A stretch of DNA of 64,000 bases, taken from Alcaligenaceae bacterium. Its GTDB lineage: Bacteria; Pseudomonadota; Gammaproteobacteria; Burkholderiales; Burkholderiaceae_B. The notes below the pieces were generated by a model. That model searched no databases. It saw nothing but the letters and a program-made list of their open reading frames with translations, and was not told where the DNA came from. The position numbers were made by a program, and so were the translations under genes. Positions 17,530-27,852 of this stretch are shown here, piece after piece. Each line of letters begins with the position of its first letter. Positions within the stretch are counted from its first letter, which is position 1. The stretch spans positions 1 through 64,000 of the forward strand of contig JAUNUJ010000007.1 in NCBI GenBank assembly GCA_030538235.1, read 5' to 3'.

Positions 17530-18210
17530 TTAAAATGATAACCCGTTAGATATATAGTAGGTAATCAATACGGCAATCCCAAAGGTGATCACAAAGCGGA
17601 TCCACATGCCGGGGGTCTGTTCTACATGAACAGCAGCGGTAGGAACTTCATTTGTCAGTTCGGCCTTACCGGTAATCATCGGCGTAATGAGATTGTCTTT
17701 TTTGAAGATCTTGTAATAAAAAATCGCCGCTACATGCACCACCACAAATAAAATCATCAATGGTTCGGTTGAGTGGTGTAAAGAACCCATGGTGTCTCGG
17801 ATACTGCGACCTACGGTATAGAGTGGACCCTGGTAAAAGTAACCATCACCGGTAAATAAACCAGTCACCGCCTGAAAGCCAAAGAGTCCCAATAAAGCAA
17901 TCACTGATAAGGCACCAAGTGGATTATGACCAAAGACCTTTTGGCCACTTTTTAAGTACTCAATGATGGCACCTGGTCCCTTAATAAACTGGGTAAATCG
18001 TGCATAATAGGTACCGGTAAAGCCCCATAAAATCCGGAAAATAATCAGACAGACGACCCATAAGCCTAAGCGTAGGTGCCACTCCATATTGCCGGTTTTA
18101 ACCGTGATAAGAGCAGCAACAACACAAATTACCAGGGCCCAGTGAAATAATCGTACGGGCAAATCCCAAATGCGTACTTTTCGTACCTCAGGAGCGCTAC
18201 GTGTAAGCAT
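17530..18210 (-). CDS. Cytochrome b561 family protein
   Basis: 226 residues with four or five membrane spans. VRIWDLPVRLFHWALVICVV carries the first haem-ligand His, WHLRLGL and LHHSTEPLMILFVVVHVAAIFYY carry others. This fits the di-haem B561 (YceJ/CybB-like) family that moves electrons between the quinone pool and periplasmic or substrate acceptors. A C-terminal extra span (FVITFGIAVLITYYI) follows a polar linker. It stands alone, convergent with fba and divergent from serS. The partner protein cannot be read. Confidence 0.88.
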   Translation of the reverse strand: MLTRSAPEVRKVRIWDLPVRLFHWALVICVVAALITVKTGNMEWHLRLGLWVVCLIIFRILWGFTGTYYARFTQFIKGPGAIIEYLKSGQKVFGHNPLGALSVIALLGLFGFQAVTGLFTGDGYFYQGPLYTVGRSIRDTMGSLHHSTEPLMILFVVVHVAAIFYYKIFKKDNLITPMITGKAELTNEVPTAAVHVEQTPGMWIRFVITFGIAVLITYYISNGLSF

Positions 18211-18424
18211 AATATATGACCTTTTGTTGTGTTTTATAAAGTAGTTGCGTAAGCAGTTATTCGTAATTATAAAGTATTAAAAAGACAAAATTCTTTCATT
18301 ACTAGTACAACATGTTAGTAAGTATAATAACCTCTGACCGCCTTGTTATACTTAAGCTTTAGTTAAGATATATCAAGCAACTAAGAAAAACGTATTAAGA
18401 ATTCACTCAATGGATAAAATTTAA

Positions 18425-19774
<1,350 letters not shown>

Positions 19775-19819
19775 ATACCCTAAATTATTTTTAACTTAAA
19801 TTAATAAGGGATTTTTTGA

Positions 19820-20608
19820 ATGTTATTCTTACTTTCACCGGCTAAGAAACTGGATTATGACAGCCCTTTGGCCGCAGACTATGCATTTGACCAACCGCTT
19901 TTTGTTGAGCAAGCCGCTGAATTAATCGAGGTGTTAAAAACAAAGTCAGAACAAGATGTGGCTGATTTGATGAAGTTAAGTGAGAGCTTAGCCGCATTAA
20001 ACGTTGAACGATTCCAATCATGGGAGCCGCACTTTGATCAATCCAATTCTCGTCAGGCGATTTTAGCTTTTAATGGTGATGTGTATGAAGGTTTAGAGGC
20101 CCCGACCTTAGATCAAGAACAGCTCCAATGGACTAATGACCATGTGCTGATTCTCAGTGGTCTTTATGGTGTCTTACGACCTCTGGATTTGATGCGCCCC
20201 TACCGTTTGGAAATGGGCACTCGTCTAGCCACCGACAAGGGTAAAAACCTGTATGAGTTCTGGGATGCGCAAATCGCTGATTACCTCAATCAGTGTTTGT
20301 CATCACATAAAAATCAGCTCATCATCAACTTGGCCTCCGAGGAATATTTTAAGGCAGTAAAAAAAGACACCTTAAAGTACCCCGTAGTTCAGTGTGTGTT
20401 CCGTGAAGAGCGCGATGGTGTTTATAAAATTATCAGTTTCAGTGCCAAGCGTGCTCGTGGTTTGATGTGTCGTTATGCTATCGAAAATGGCATTGATAAT
20501 GTTGAGGCTTTAAAGCAATTTAACCAAGAGGGCTATGAGTTTGATGAGACCTCATCGACTGAGGATGCCTTGGTTTTCTTAAGAGCTGATCAAAGAAAGG
20601 CAAAATAA
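19820..20608 (+). CDS. yaaA: Peroxide stress protein YaaA (DUF328/UPF0246)
   Basis: 262 residues, full family length. MLFLLSPAKKLDYDSP at the start, then LSGLYGVLRPLDLMRPYRLEMGT and the late block FSAKRARGLMCRYAIENGI are hallmark segments of YaaA. In E. coli it is induced by OxyR and lowers free iron under peroxide stress. It lies 45 bp after serS and may share its transcript. No OxyR site was recognised. Confidence 0.93.
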   Translation: MLFLLSPAKKLDYDSPLAADYAFDQPLFVEQAAELIEVLKTKSEQDVADLMKLSESLAALNVERFQSWEPHFDQSNSRQAILAFNGDVYEGLEAPTLDQEQLQWTNDHVLILSGLYGVLRPLDLMRPYRLEMGTRLATDKGKNLYEFWDAQIADYLNQCLSSHKNQLIINLASEEYFKAVKKDTLKYPVVQCVFREERDGVYKIISFSAKRARGLMCRYAIENGIDNVEALKQFNQEGYEFDETSSTEDALVFLRADQRKAK

Positions 20609-20630
20609 GCTCCAGCTTTCTAAGCCATTT

Positions 20631-20680
20631 AAAAGCCGACCGCGAATTGGTGCAATACAACACTGCCACGGTCGGCTTTT
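20631..20680. terminator. Bidirectional terminator between yaaA and the ABC permease gene
   Basis: AAAAGCCGACCG (20631-20642) pairs with CGGTCGGCTTTT (20669-20680) across a 26-nt loop. A- and T-rich ends on both sides suit two convergent transcripts. Confidence 0.75.
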
Positions 20681-20701
20681 ACTTTGTGAGCGCCGGCTAG
20701 T

Positions 20702-21970
20702 TTAGAGGAACCTCAAAACATCCTTTCGTCTGAGCAGTAAGGCCGGGATCAGGCTAACCAACAACCCCGCAACCACGGTGAACAAAGCGACTAAAAACGG
20801 TGTGCTCATAAAGCTAATTGGTAATTCAATGGCTGTGCGTTGATTAATCAATCCTGCCAGCAAGGCATAGACGATATAACCAAGCAAATAGCCAATCAAA
20901 CCACCGGTGGCAATGATCATGGCGTTTTGTTGCAAGCTGAGTTTTAGTAATTGACGAGGACTGGCGCCCATGCTGAGTAAAATAGCACGCTCTCTTAAGC
21001 TATTTAAACCTGACAAGTACAATGTAACCATCACCAACAATAAGGCAACAGCAATCAGAAAACCACCTAAATAAGTCCACAGTTGTTGGCCTTGACCCAT
21101 CATGCTAAACAGTTTCACTACCGCTTGGGCGGGGAAGATTAATTGAGCATCATGGCTTCCTTGGTACTCTTGAGCAAGACGCATGGCTTCACCGTAACCG
21201 GCAGGGCGGACGATTATGGCTGTAACCTCACTCTCACCTTCATGGTCGTGAGCGTGATCTTCGTCTTCATCGTGGTCATGATGTTCATGGTCTTCTGCCT
21301 GGCTAGCGCGTTCCTCTTCAGCTTCATGGTCATGAGCATCATGATCATGAGCCATCCAGACAGTTTCGATTGAGCTGAAAATCACTTGATCATAGGGGCC
21401 CCCAATATGTTTCATAATACCCACCACGGTGAAAAGTTCTTCGTGTGCCATGCCGTGTTCGCTTGCGCCATGGACTGAGCGGAAGGTATCGCCGATGTTT
21501 AACTCAGCCATTTTTGCGGCTTTATGACCTACGACCACTTCAAAGGGTTTTTCAAAAACACGCCCTTTATCGATGCTTAGCCAGGGTTTGTTGGTGCGTT
21601 GGTGAATAAAAGAGAAAATTTCCTCTGAGGCACCGACCACTTTAAAACCGCGGTAGTTGTCACCAAAAGCAAGGGGAACCGCTTGTTGTACAAGAGGACT
21701 ATTTTTAACTGCCTGAAATACTTCTGCAGAGACATTACCTACCGGATTATCTTGCAAAAATACGGTATTTACTACCACTTGGTTTGAACCGCCTTTAGCG
21801 GCGATGAGTTGTGGGAAAGGCTCAGTAGCGATGGTGAGACCTTTTTGTAATCCCTGATTTAATGACACTACAAACACCGAGGCCGCGATGGCCAAGGCAA
21901 TTAGAGCAATTAGCATCAGATTTTGAAAAGGCTTAAAGAGTAGCTCTTTATAAGCAATCCTGCTTAACAT
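20702..21970 (-). CDS. ABC transporter permease, FtsX/MacB-like, with His/Asp-rich periplasmic loop
   Basis: 422 residues. A membrane segment at about 18-38 is followed by a large periplasmic domain (about 40-285) and three C-terminal spans with the FtsX-like signature LSGLNSLRERAILLSMGASPRQL. This is the topology of LolC/MacB-type permeases that move or release substrates at the periplasmic side without crossing the bilayer. Residues 208-243 hold 11 histidines among Asp/Glu residues (HDHDAHDHE ... DHEHHDHDEDEDH), a likely metal-binding loop. The ATPase gene lies 0 bp upstream in the operon. The substrate is unknown; a zinc or other metal link is inferred from the loop. Confidence 0.85.
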   Translation of the reverse strand: MLSRIAYKELLFKPFQNLMLIALIALAIAASVFVVSLNQGLQKGLTIATEPFPQLIAAKGGSNQVVVNTVFLQDNPVGNVSAEVFQAVKNSPLVQQAVPLAFGDNYRGFKVVGASEEIFSFIHQRTNKPWLSIDKGRVFEKPFEVVVGHKAAKMAELNIGDTFRSVHGASEHGMAHEELFTVVGIMKHIGGPYDQVIFSSIETVWMAHDHDAHDHEAEEERASQAEDHEHHDHDEDEDHAHDHEGESEVTAIIVRPAGYGEAMRLAQEYQGSHDAQLIFPAQAVVKLFSMMGQGQQLWTYLGGFLIAVALLLVMVTLYLSGLNSLRERAILLSMGASPRQLLKLSLQQNAMIIATGGLIGYLLGYIVYALLAGLINQRTAIELPISFMSTPFLVALFTVVAGLLVSLIPALLLRRKDVLRFL

Positions 21971-22627
21971 TTAGATCGCTCCTAATCGTAATTCATGATC
22001 CAGCTGGGTTTGTATTGCTGGGTCATGAGTGGAAATTAATAAGGTTGTCCCTTGTTCTTGGCTGTAACTTAGCAGTAATTGCATAACTTGTTTTGCGGTT
22101 TCGCGATCCAAGCTAGCGGTGGGTTCATCCGCCAAAATATATTTAGGCTTTTTAATTAGAGCCCGGGCAATGGCAACGCGTTGTTGCTGCCCCTGACTTA
22201 ATTGGCGAGGGAGTTTATGTTGTATGTCAGTTATACCCATGCTGGTAAAGAGTCTATCCACTTCTTTTTGCAACGCTGAAGATTTATCACAACCTGCAAA
22301 AAAAGCACCGGCAAAGACATTGTCTTCAGCTGAGAGAGCTGGTAGTAAACTCAAGTTCTGAAAAATATAACCCACCTCTTTGCCACGCCATTTGGCTAAC
22401 TCCTGTGGGTTTTTGTTGTTCATGAGTTGCCCATCGATTTCTATCGTCCCTTCGCTTAGCGGCGTTAGACCGGCTAGGCAATGCAGTAGGGTGGACTTAC
22501 CCGAACCGCTGGGTCCAACCAGAGCCCATCGACTGCCGGGTTCTAAGATAGCCTTTTGCAAATCAAGCGCGCAGATGGTGTTGCGCCCGTCAGGGTAGTT
22601 TTTCTTGAGATTTTCTAAACGTATCAC
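21971..22627 (-). CDS. ABC transporter ATP-binding protein (LolD/MacB-type)
   Basis: 218 residues, the size of a stand-alone LolD-type ATPase. Walker [11 protein letters not shown]-loop in [12 protein letters not shown], signature LSQGQQQR, Walker [13 protein letters not shown] and the H-loop in [11 protein letters not shown] are all intact. It would power the FtsX-like permease encoded directly downstream. Its upstream neighbour is a small secreted protein in the same transcript, 8 bp away. Confidence 0.92.
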   Translation of the reverse strand: MIRLENLKKNYPDGRNTICALDLQKAILEPGSRWALVGPSGSGKSTLLHCLAGLTPLSEGTIEIDGQLMNNKNPQELAKWRGKEVGYIFQNLSLLPALSAEDNVFAGAFFAGCDKSSALQKEVDRLFTSMGITDIQHKLPRQLSQGQQQRVAIARALIKKPKYILADEPTASLDRETAKQVMQLLLSYSQEQGTTLLISTHDPAIQTQLDHELRLGAI

Positions 22628-22635
22628 AACAACTC

Positions 22636-23088
22636 CTAATTAACAGTTTCAATGTTGTCAGCCACAATTCTCACCAAACTGACAAAACCGGTTTCTTCGT
22701 CCACTGCACTACCTACTTCTAGCGTGCCGCTAACCGCGATCATGCGATCAAAGGGCAGAGCAACTAGAGACTTTTTAACCTTGACCACCACAATATTGTC
22801 CGGCCAGTCCGCATCACTGGAGCAGAAAGGACAAATGGCCATGGGGATTTGCGACATCACAAAGAAATTAATGGTCGGTGTTAATGGGGGTGCCATAAAA
22901 CCCATCATTTTGACCTTTTTGCCCTCTAGGTTTTTTAACTTGTCGGATAGGACAATGCCACGCACGGTGATACCGTCATACATTTCGGAGAACCGTAAGG
23001 ATTCCACTTGCGCCATGGCACCTTGATTAAATAGGGGCGTGATTAATAGCAGTGCAATTATTAAGGCTTTGATTCTAGATAACTTCAT
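22636..23088 (-). CDS. Small secreted protein with a CPFC motif (DUF3299-like)
   Basis: 150 residues. An N-terminal signal peptide (IKALIIALLLITPLFNQGAMA) precedes a compact domain with VKMMGFMAPPLTPTINFFVM and MAICPFCSSDADWPDN. Its fold type is that of DUF3299/OB-like proteins: the C-terminal part (KSLVALPFDRMIAVSGTLEVG) reads like an OB-fold. The CPFC pair could bind a metal or form a disulfide. It is the first gene of the ATPase-permease operon and probably works in the periplasm with the permease's His-rich loop. Confidence 0.7.
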   Translation of the reverse strand: MKLSRIKALIIALLLITPLFNQGAMAQVESLRFSEMYDGITVRGIVLSDKLKNLEGKKVKMMGFMAPPLTPTINFFVMSQIPMAICPFCSSDADWPDNIVVVKVKKSLVALPFDRMIAVSGTLEVGSAVDEETGFVSLVRIVADNIETVN

Positions 23089-23111
23089 AGTTTAAATAAT
23101 CTTTAATTGAA

Positions 23112-23147
23112 AATACCGATAAGTCCTCGGCGGAGCTTATCGGTATT
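23112..23147 (-). terminator. Terminator downstream of the alkaline phosphatase gene
   Basis: AATACCGATAAG and CTTATCGGTATT form a perfect 12-bp stem around a 12-nt loop. On the minus strand it is followed by TTTTC, so it ends the phosphatase transcript. Confidence 0.8.
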
Positions 23148-23188
23148 TAAGAGGACCAAAATGTCTAAGTGACTCGGCTCGGAATTAA

Positions 23189-25069
23189 TTATTTCTCAGC
23201 TTTATCTGCTACTGCATCGATATGTAATGCTTGAATAATGCCGTAGAAAACCTCGGTGTTATCCATCACCCCGCGGAAGTACTCAGAACCAGGGCCACCT
23301 GCCATTATGATGATATCGTCAGCAGAGTGAACTTCTTGAGTCTCTTTGTATTGAGGTAAGTTACCCTCGATTAGACGGGCATCTTCACGACCCTTGCGCT
23401 TTTCGTTAGCAAACACTTTACCTTCGGCATCTGCTAAACCGGGAACGACCGGGTTTTTCAAGAAACGGTAGTTTTCATAGTGATCAGGGAAGTTAGCGTA
23501 TTGCATTGCTAAGGTAACGCTAGGATCAGGGTTTTCAGGGAAACCATCGCCATTTTCGTCAACGAAATTAGTCCATCCGGCATCGCCATAAGTACGTACA
23601 GCTTCACGACCTACTTTATCACCTTCTTCTGCATAGGTACCGGTAATACTGATACCGTGAGAGTGGTCGGCAACCACGACAATTAAGGTGTTATCACCAT
23701 TTTCCTTGGCCCAGTTTTGTGCATAAGCAACGGCTTGGTCGAATTCGATTGTGTCGTAAACCGCACGATGCCAGTCCATTGTATGTAATTGCTTATCGAT
23801 TGAAGCGCCTTCGGCCATTAAGAAGAAGCCATTGTCGTTTTTAGAGAGAACATCGATAGCTTTGGCTGTCATTTCTACCAAGTTAGGCTGGTCATCAAAG
23901 TCACCTACCACCTCTGGGTTAGGGATATGCTCACGGTCGATATATACGTCCATGTTGTTCATGGCAAACAAACCCAAAACCGGCTTGTCGTCAGTAATAG
24001 CAAGTAATTCTTTGCGATTACCGGCAAACTGATAACCTAAGTCTTCAAACTCTTTGATCACATCAATCTCATCGGTACGACGAGATCCCGGCTGTGATAA
24101 TGGTAAGAAGTAGCGAGCACCACCACCAAGTATGACCTCTGGGCGTACACTTTCTTCAAGGAAGTTATGAGCAATAAAATCTTGGTCAGAACGACGACGC
24201 GTGTGAGCAGAGGTAGCGCCCGGAGTGGCATCGGTTACAGCCGAAGTTGTGACTACACCCACTGACATACCACGAGTACGCTGCATAATTTGATTTAGGT
24301 TTTCTACCTTGGGATCGTCAAGTGTATCAGCTGTACGGTTACCGTAAACGCCCATGGCGTTAACAACGGATTTATGGCCCGTGTTAAAAGCAGAAGCGGC
24401 GTTAGCTGAGTCGGTAACTAAGGAGTCATAACCGGAAGTGGTAATAATTGCTAAGTTGTCCAAAGTCTCCATGGCTAATAGATCATTGTATCGACCCTCG
24501 TAAATGCCTTTAGAGAGGATACGAGCTGCTTGTTTAACCTGTAGACTCATACCGTCGCCAACAAAAAGCATCACGTTTTTAGCGCGTTTCTCTGATTTAG
24601 GCTCAACGATTTCGTAATTGATTTCACGTTGACGAGTCTGGCCATCAACCTCTGATTCAACGACGACTTTGATATTGCCGGTTTCTTTAAACTGTAAATT
24701 ATTTAAACGATACGAAACGTAATCGTCGTAGACTGTGCGAATTAATTCACCAGCAAAGAACTCTTCGATGTTCTTATCATTAATAGTGATTTTCGTGCTT
24801 TTTTCTGATTTGTCTAATACTTCAACTTCAAAGTCAAAATGCTGACCGCGCAAGAATTTAGCTTGATCAATAGGTAAGATTTCGATGCCTGTTGCAGCAA
24901 CGCTATTTGTTTCGCGTTTTAATGCGGCTTCACGTACTTCGACAAAAGCTGGTGCTTTATAAACCTGGGCGCGAATAGAATCTTCCTGTGTCATGCCCAA
25001 GCCGGAGGTTAGGCCAAGGGTCAAAGCAAGACAGGTCGTTAGTGCTGTTTTTGAAAAAAATGTATTCAT
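23189..25069 (-). CDS. phoA: Alkaline phosphatase with N-terminal accessory domain
   Basis: 626 residues, longer than E. coli PhoA (about 470). A signal peptide (LTTCLALTLGLTSGLGM) is followed by about 120 residues rich in beta structure. The catalytic part starts at NVMLFVGDGMSLQVKQAAR. The metal-site Asp-Gly-Met block and nucleophile Ser221 in VTDSANAASAFNTGHK are intact. MAEGASIDKQLHTMDWHRA and VVVADHSHGISITG provide the remaining metal ligands. It hydrolyses phosphomonoesters in the periplasm. The N-terminal domain is unassigned. A weak Pho-box-like stretch was considered upstream but not supported. The gene symbol is by family. Confidence 0.88.
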   Translation of the reverse strand: MNTFFSKTALTTCLALTLGLTSGLGMTQEDSIRAQVYKAPAFVEVREAALKRETNSVAATGIEILPIDQAKFLRGQHFDFEVEVLDKSEKSTKITINDKNIEEFFAGELIRTVYDDYVSYRLNNLQFKETGNIKVVVESEVDGQTRQREINYEIVEPKSEKRAKNVMLFVGDGMSLQVKQAARILSKGIYEGRYNDLLAMETLDNLAIITTSGYDSLVTDSANAASAFNTGHKSVVNAMGVYGNRTADTLDDPKVENLNQIMQRTRGMSVGVVTTSAVTDATPGATSAHTRRRSDQDFIAHNFLEESVRPEVILGGGARYFLPLSQPGSRRTDEIDVIKEFEDLGYQFAGNRKELLAITDDKPVLGLFAMNNMDVYIDREHIPNPEVVGDFDDQPNLVEMTAKAIDVLSKNDNGFFLMAEGASIDKQLHTMDWHRAVYDTIEFDQAVAYAQNWAKENGDNTLIVVVADHSHGISITGTYAEEGDKVGREAVRTYGDAGWTNFVDENGDGFPENPDPSVTLAMQYANFPDHYENYRFLKNPVVPGLADAEGKVFANEKRKGREDARLIEGNLPQYKETQEVHSADDIIIMAGGPGSEYFRGVMDNTEVFYGIIQALHIDAVADKAEK

Positions 25070-25280
25070 ACTAAGCTCCGTAAATAAATTGCCAGAATTA
25101 GATGTGTATAGTGGCTACGAAACAAAGTCTAACAAATGGGTATTGCAACAATATGACGAATCGATAATATAGTTTAATTTTAAACTTTGTAAGCTATTGA
25201 TATAATATAACAAAATTAAACAGATCTAATATGGTCAAATTTTCAGTTGCGTTCCGTGAGGTAAACAACAAACTGAAATT

Positions 25281-25313
25281 AAAAATGGCACAAGAATTTA
25301 CTCCTTGTGCCAT
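25281..25313 (-). terminator. Terminator of the TAXI-TRAP operon
   Basis: ATGGCACAAG pairs with CTTGTGCCAT around 9 nt. Read on the minus strand, the stem is followed by TTTTT. It lies just after the TRAP permease gene. Confidence 0.85.
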
Positions 25314-25336
25314 CGTAATAATCAAGCTTAAACGAG

Positions 25337-27331
25337 CTAGACAGTCAGTGCTGCTTTTTCGCGTTTAGCCTGCATGATATTGAGGGTGCAGAAAACTGCC
25401 ACAATAGATATCCCGGCGATATCGGTAATCGTCTCCGGAATAATCAGCATTAAACCACCAATCGCCATTGGTAAGCGCTGCCAGGCAGGCATATGGGTTT
25501 TAAAGTAGGCTTCTAGCGCTGCTGAAAGTGCCATCACGCCGACAAACGCAGTGACTGTGACTGAGACAATATTAAACCAATGCGGTCGTGCAAACTCACG
25601 TGCGGTCACGGCAATATCGCGGGTCTCGATCATTAGCATGTCTGGATTGTAGACAAACATAAATGGCACGATAAAGCCCGCTAAAGCCAATTTCAGGGAG
25701 AGGAATCCGGTGCGCATCGGATCACCTCCGGCAATACCGGCGCCGGCAAATGATGCTAAAGCAACCGGTGGCGTGATATTAGCAAAAATACCGAAATAGA
25801 ACACAAATAAATGCGCCACAATCACCGGTACACCAAAGGTCGCCAGAGCAGGAGCCACCATGGTCGCAGTGATGATGTACGCCGGAATCGAAGGTAAACC
25901 CATACCTAGGACCATTGAGGCAAACATGGTCAGAATTAAAGTCAAGAAGAGTGAACCGGCACCCATTGAGACAATCAGCGAGGTCATCACATTACCAAAA
26001 CTGGTCAGTGTAACCACACCGATAACAATACCGACCACCGCACAAGCCGCCATTACCGAGAGTGATTGTTTAGCGCCATCTTGTAGGGCATCCAGAATTT
26101 CTTTGATCCCCATCCGAGTTTGCGGACGTAGCCAACTAATCACGACGGTAATACCGATGGTATAGGCTGCCGCATAACCAATAGGAATAGATTGACCTAG
26201 CATAACCACAAGTGCGACGATCGGCAACAGCATGTGACCACGTTCTTTCATCACTTCTTTGAGGCGAGGTAAATCAGCCTTAGGGACACCCTTAAGGTCG
26301 TCTTTACCGGCACGGAAATGCACCTGAGCTAAGACACCGAAGTAATATAACAAGGCAGGCACCAGCGCAGCTAGGGCAATGGTGCTGTATTTGACACCGG
26401 TGGTCTCAGCCATAATAAAGGCACTAGCACCCATAATCGGTGGCAAAATCTGACCGCCAACTGACGCACTGGCCTCAACTGCACCGGCAAAGTTGCGGCT
26501 GTAACCAATTTTTTTCATGAGTGGAATCGTAAAGGCACCGGTACCAACCACGTTAGCAACTGCAGAGCCATTAATACTACCCATGAAACCACTGGAGATC
26601 ACTGCAACTTTAGCCGGACCGCCTTGACGGCTCCCGGCAAGTGCTAGCGCTAAGTCGTTAAATAATTGACCCATACCCGAACGGGACAGGAAAGCGCCAA
26701 ATAAAATAAACAGGAAGATAAAATCAACTGAAGCACCAACCGCTGTTGAGTATAGACCTTCTGTTTTTAAATAGAGTTGACCGAAAATATCCCCTAGATC
26801 ATAAAAGCGGGTAGCTAGACGATCCGGTACAAAGTTCATATGACTGTAGAAAGGATAGCTTAGGAAGATAAGCGCAAAAATTGGCAAGATCCAACCGGTA
26901 ATGCGACGTGCTGCTTCTAACACCACAATCACCGTTAAAATCGCCATCACGATATCGGTGTTATTGGGGATCCCACCACGTACGGTCATGATATTTTGAT
27001 ATTGCGAGATGATATAGAACATACTCGCTAACGCAGCGGCGACCCAGAGCCAGTCAAACCAGACGATTTTAGAGCGACTGCTGTTTTTTGCCGGCGGGTA
27101 AACCAAAAAAATTAACGCCGCACCCACCGCCACGTGCACTGAACGTAAAATCAGTGTGGGGATTGGGTTGAAGGTCATATAAAGGTGGAACAAAGAGTAA
27201 AAGATCGCAATAGCGGCAATTAACCAACGGATAGTTTGGTTACTCGGGTGACGAGTTACCGACTCACGGTCAAATTTCTCCAGAATATTCTGACTACTTG
27301 TGGTAGTCGTCTGAGAAGTATCCATAGTCAT
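25337..27331 (-). CDS. TRAP transporter fused permease subunit (TAXI type)
   Basis: 664 residues, one chain combining the 4-span DctQ-like and 12-span DctM-like parts, as is usual for TAXI systems. Segments such as GGPAKVAVISSGFMGSINGSAVANVV and EASASVGGQILPPIMGASAFIMAE are the conserved DctM core loops. Na+-driven uptake of a carboxylate or amino acid is expected. The first ATG (27331) has AGGA about 10 nt upstream and overlaps the end of the DUF1850 gene by 38 bp. It is the only TRAP membrane protein in the window and might also serve the orphan binding protein at 5213. Confidence 0.92.
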   Translation of the reverse strand: MTMDTSQTTTTSSQNILEKFDRESVTRHPSNQTIRWLIAAIAIFYSLFHLYMTFNPIPTLILRSVHVAVGAALIFLVYPPAKNSSRSKIVWFDWLWVAAALASMFYIISQYQNIMTVRGGIPNNTDIVMAILTVIVVLEAARRITGWILPIFALIFLSYPFYSHMNFVPDRLATRFYDLGDIFGQLYLKTEGLYSTAVGASVDFIFLFILFGAFLSRSGMGQLFNDLALALAGSRQGGPAKVAVISSGFMGSINGSAVANVVGTGAFTIPLMKKIGYSRNFAGAVEASASVGGQILPPIMGASAFIMAETTGVKYSTIALAALVPALLYYFGVLAQVHFRAGKDDLKGVPKADLPRLKEVMKERGHMLLPIVALVVMLGQSIPIGYAAAYTIGITVVISWLRPQTRMGIKEILDALQDGAKQSLSVMAACAVVGIVIGVVTLTSFGNVMTSLIVSMGAGSLFLTLILTMFASMVLGMGLPSIPAYIITATMVAPALATFGVPVIVAHLFVFYFGIFANITPPVALASFAGAGIAGGDPMRTGFLSLKLALAGFIVPFMFVYNPDMLMIETRDIAVTAREFARPHWFNIVSVTVTAFVGVMALSAALEAYFKTHMPAWQRLPMAIGGLMLIIPETITDIAGISIVAVFCTLNIMQAKREKAALTV

Positions 27332-27803
27332 AACAGTTATTTCCTAACCAGAAAAAGGAGCGAACCGCTTGTGACGGTTCAATTTTTATTTCAGTGTAAT
27401 TAGGCACTAAGCGATAAATCTCCCAGACCCCCTGTTTGCTAATTAGACGGCCCTGCATATTGCGCGAGACCACCCAGTGTAAAGAGGGTAAAACAACATC
27501 TGAACTTAAACCGATGAAACCCTCGGGGGCTTCGATGCTTTTACCTGATGAGGGAGTCCCCGCACCAAAGGTTTGCATATAGCTGGCGTCCAGAAATAAT
27601 TGACCGGAAGATAGATGATAGTGCTCTTGCCAATCTTGTAGCTCGACCGAGTGTCGCCACTGCAAGATAAACTGTGAATCATCTAAATAGCAAGAGTGAT
27701 TTTGAAACGAAATCTTCAAGCGTTGTTGTGGCCATAACAGAAAAGCCACGCCACTTAATACAATCAGTATTAGTAACGCTCTCCGAATAGTAATTCTTAA
27801 CAT
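27294..27803 (-). CDS. DUF1850 protein of the TAXI-TRAP operon
   Basis: 169 residues with one N-terminal membrane anchor (ALLILIVLSGVAFLLW). The body contains FILQWRHSVELQDWQEHYHL, the DUF1850 signature segment, with QTFGAGTPSSG later. DUF1850 genes commonly sit between TAXI binding-protein and fused permease genes, and its position here is exactly that. The 3' end overlaps the permease start by 38 bp, suggesting translational coupling. Its biochemical role is unknown. Confidence 0.82.
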   Translation of the reverse strand: MLRITIRRALLILIVLSGVAFLLWPQQRLKISFQNHSCYLDDSQFILQWRHSVELQDWQEHYHLSSGQLFLDASYMQTFGAGTPSSGKSIEAPEGFIGLSSDVVLPSLHWVVSRNMQGRLISKQGVWEIYRLVPNYTEIKIEPSQAVRSFFWLGNNCYDYGYFSDDYHK

Positions 27804-27852
27804 AAGCCAAGCTCCCGGCTGACACCGGGAGGCTTTGGTATCACTTTAAAAT

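Noticed and set aside
21143-21373. Plus-strand frame rich in Met/Ile/Val opposite the His-rich loop
   Set aside because: It is the antisense of the His/Asp codons in the ABC permease gene and has no independent support.
25070-25336. Possible Pho box upstream of the alkaline phosphatase gene
   Set aside because: Only one weak half-site (GTCATA) is seen and spacing to a second is poor.
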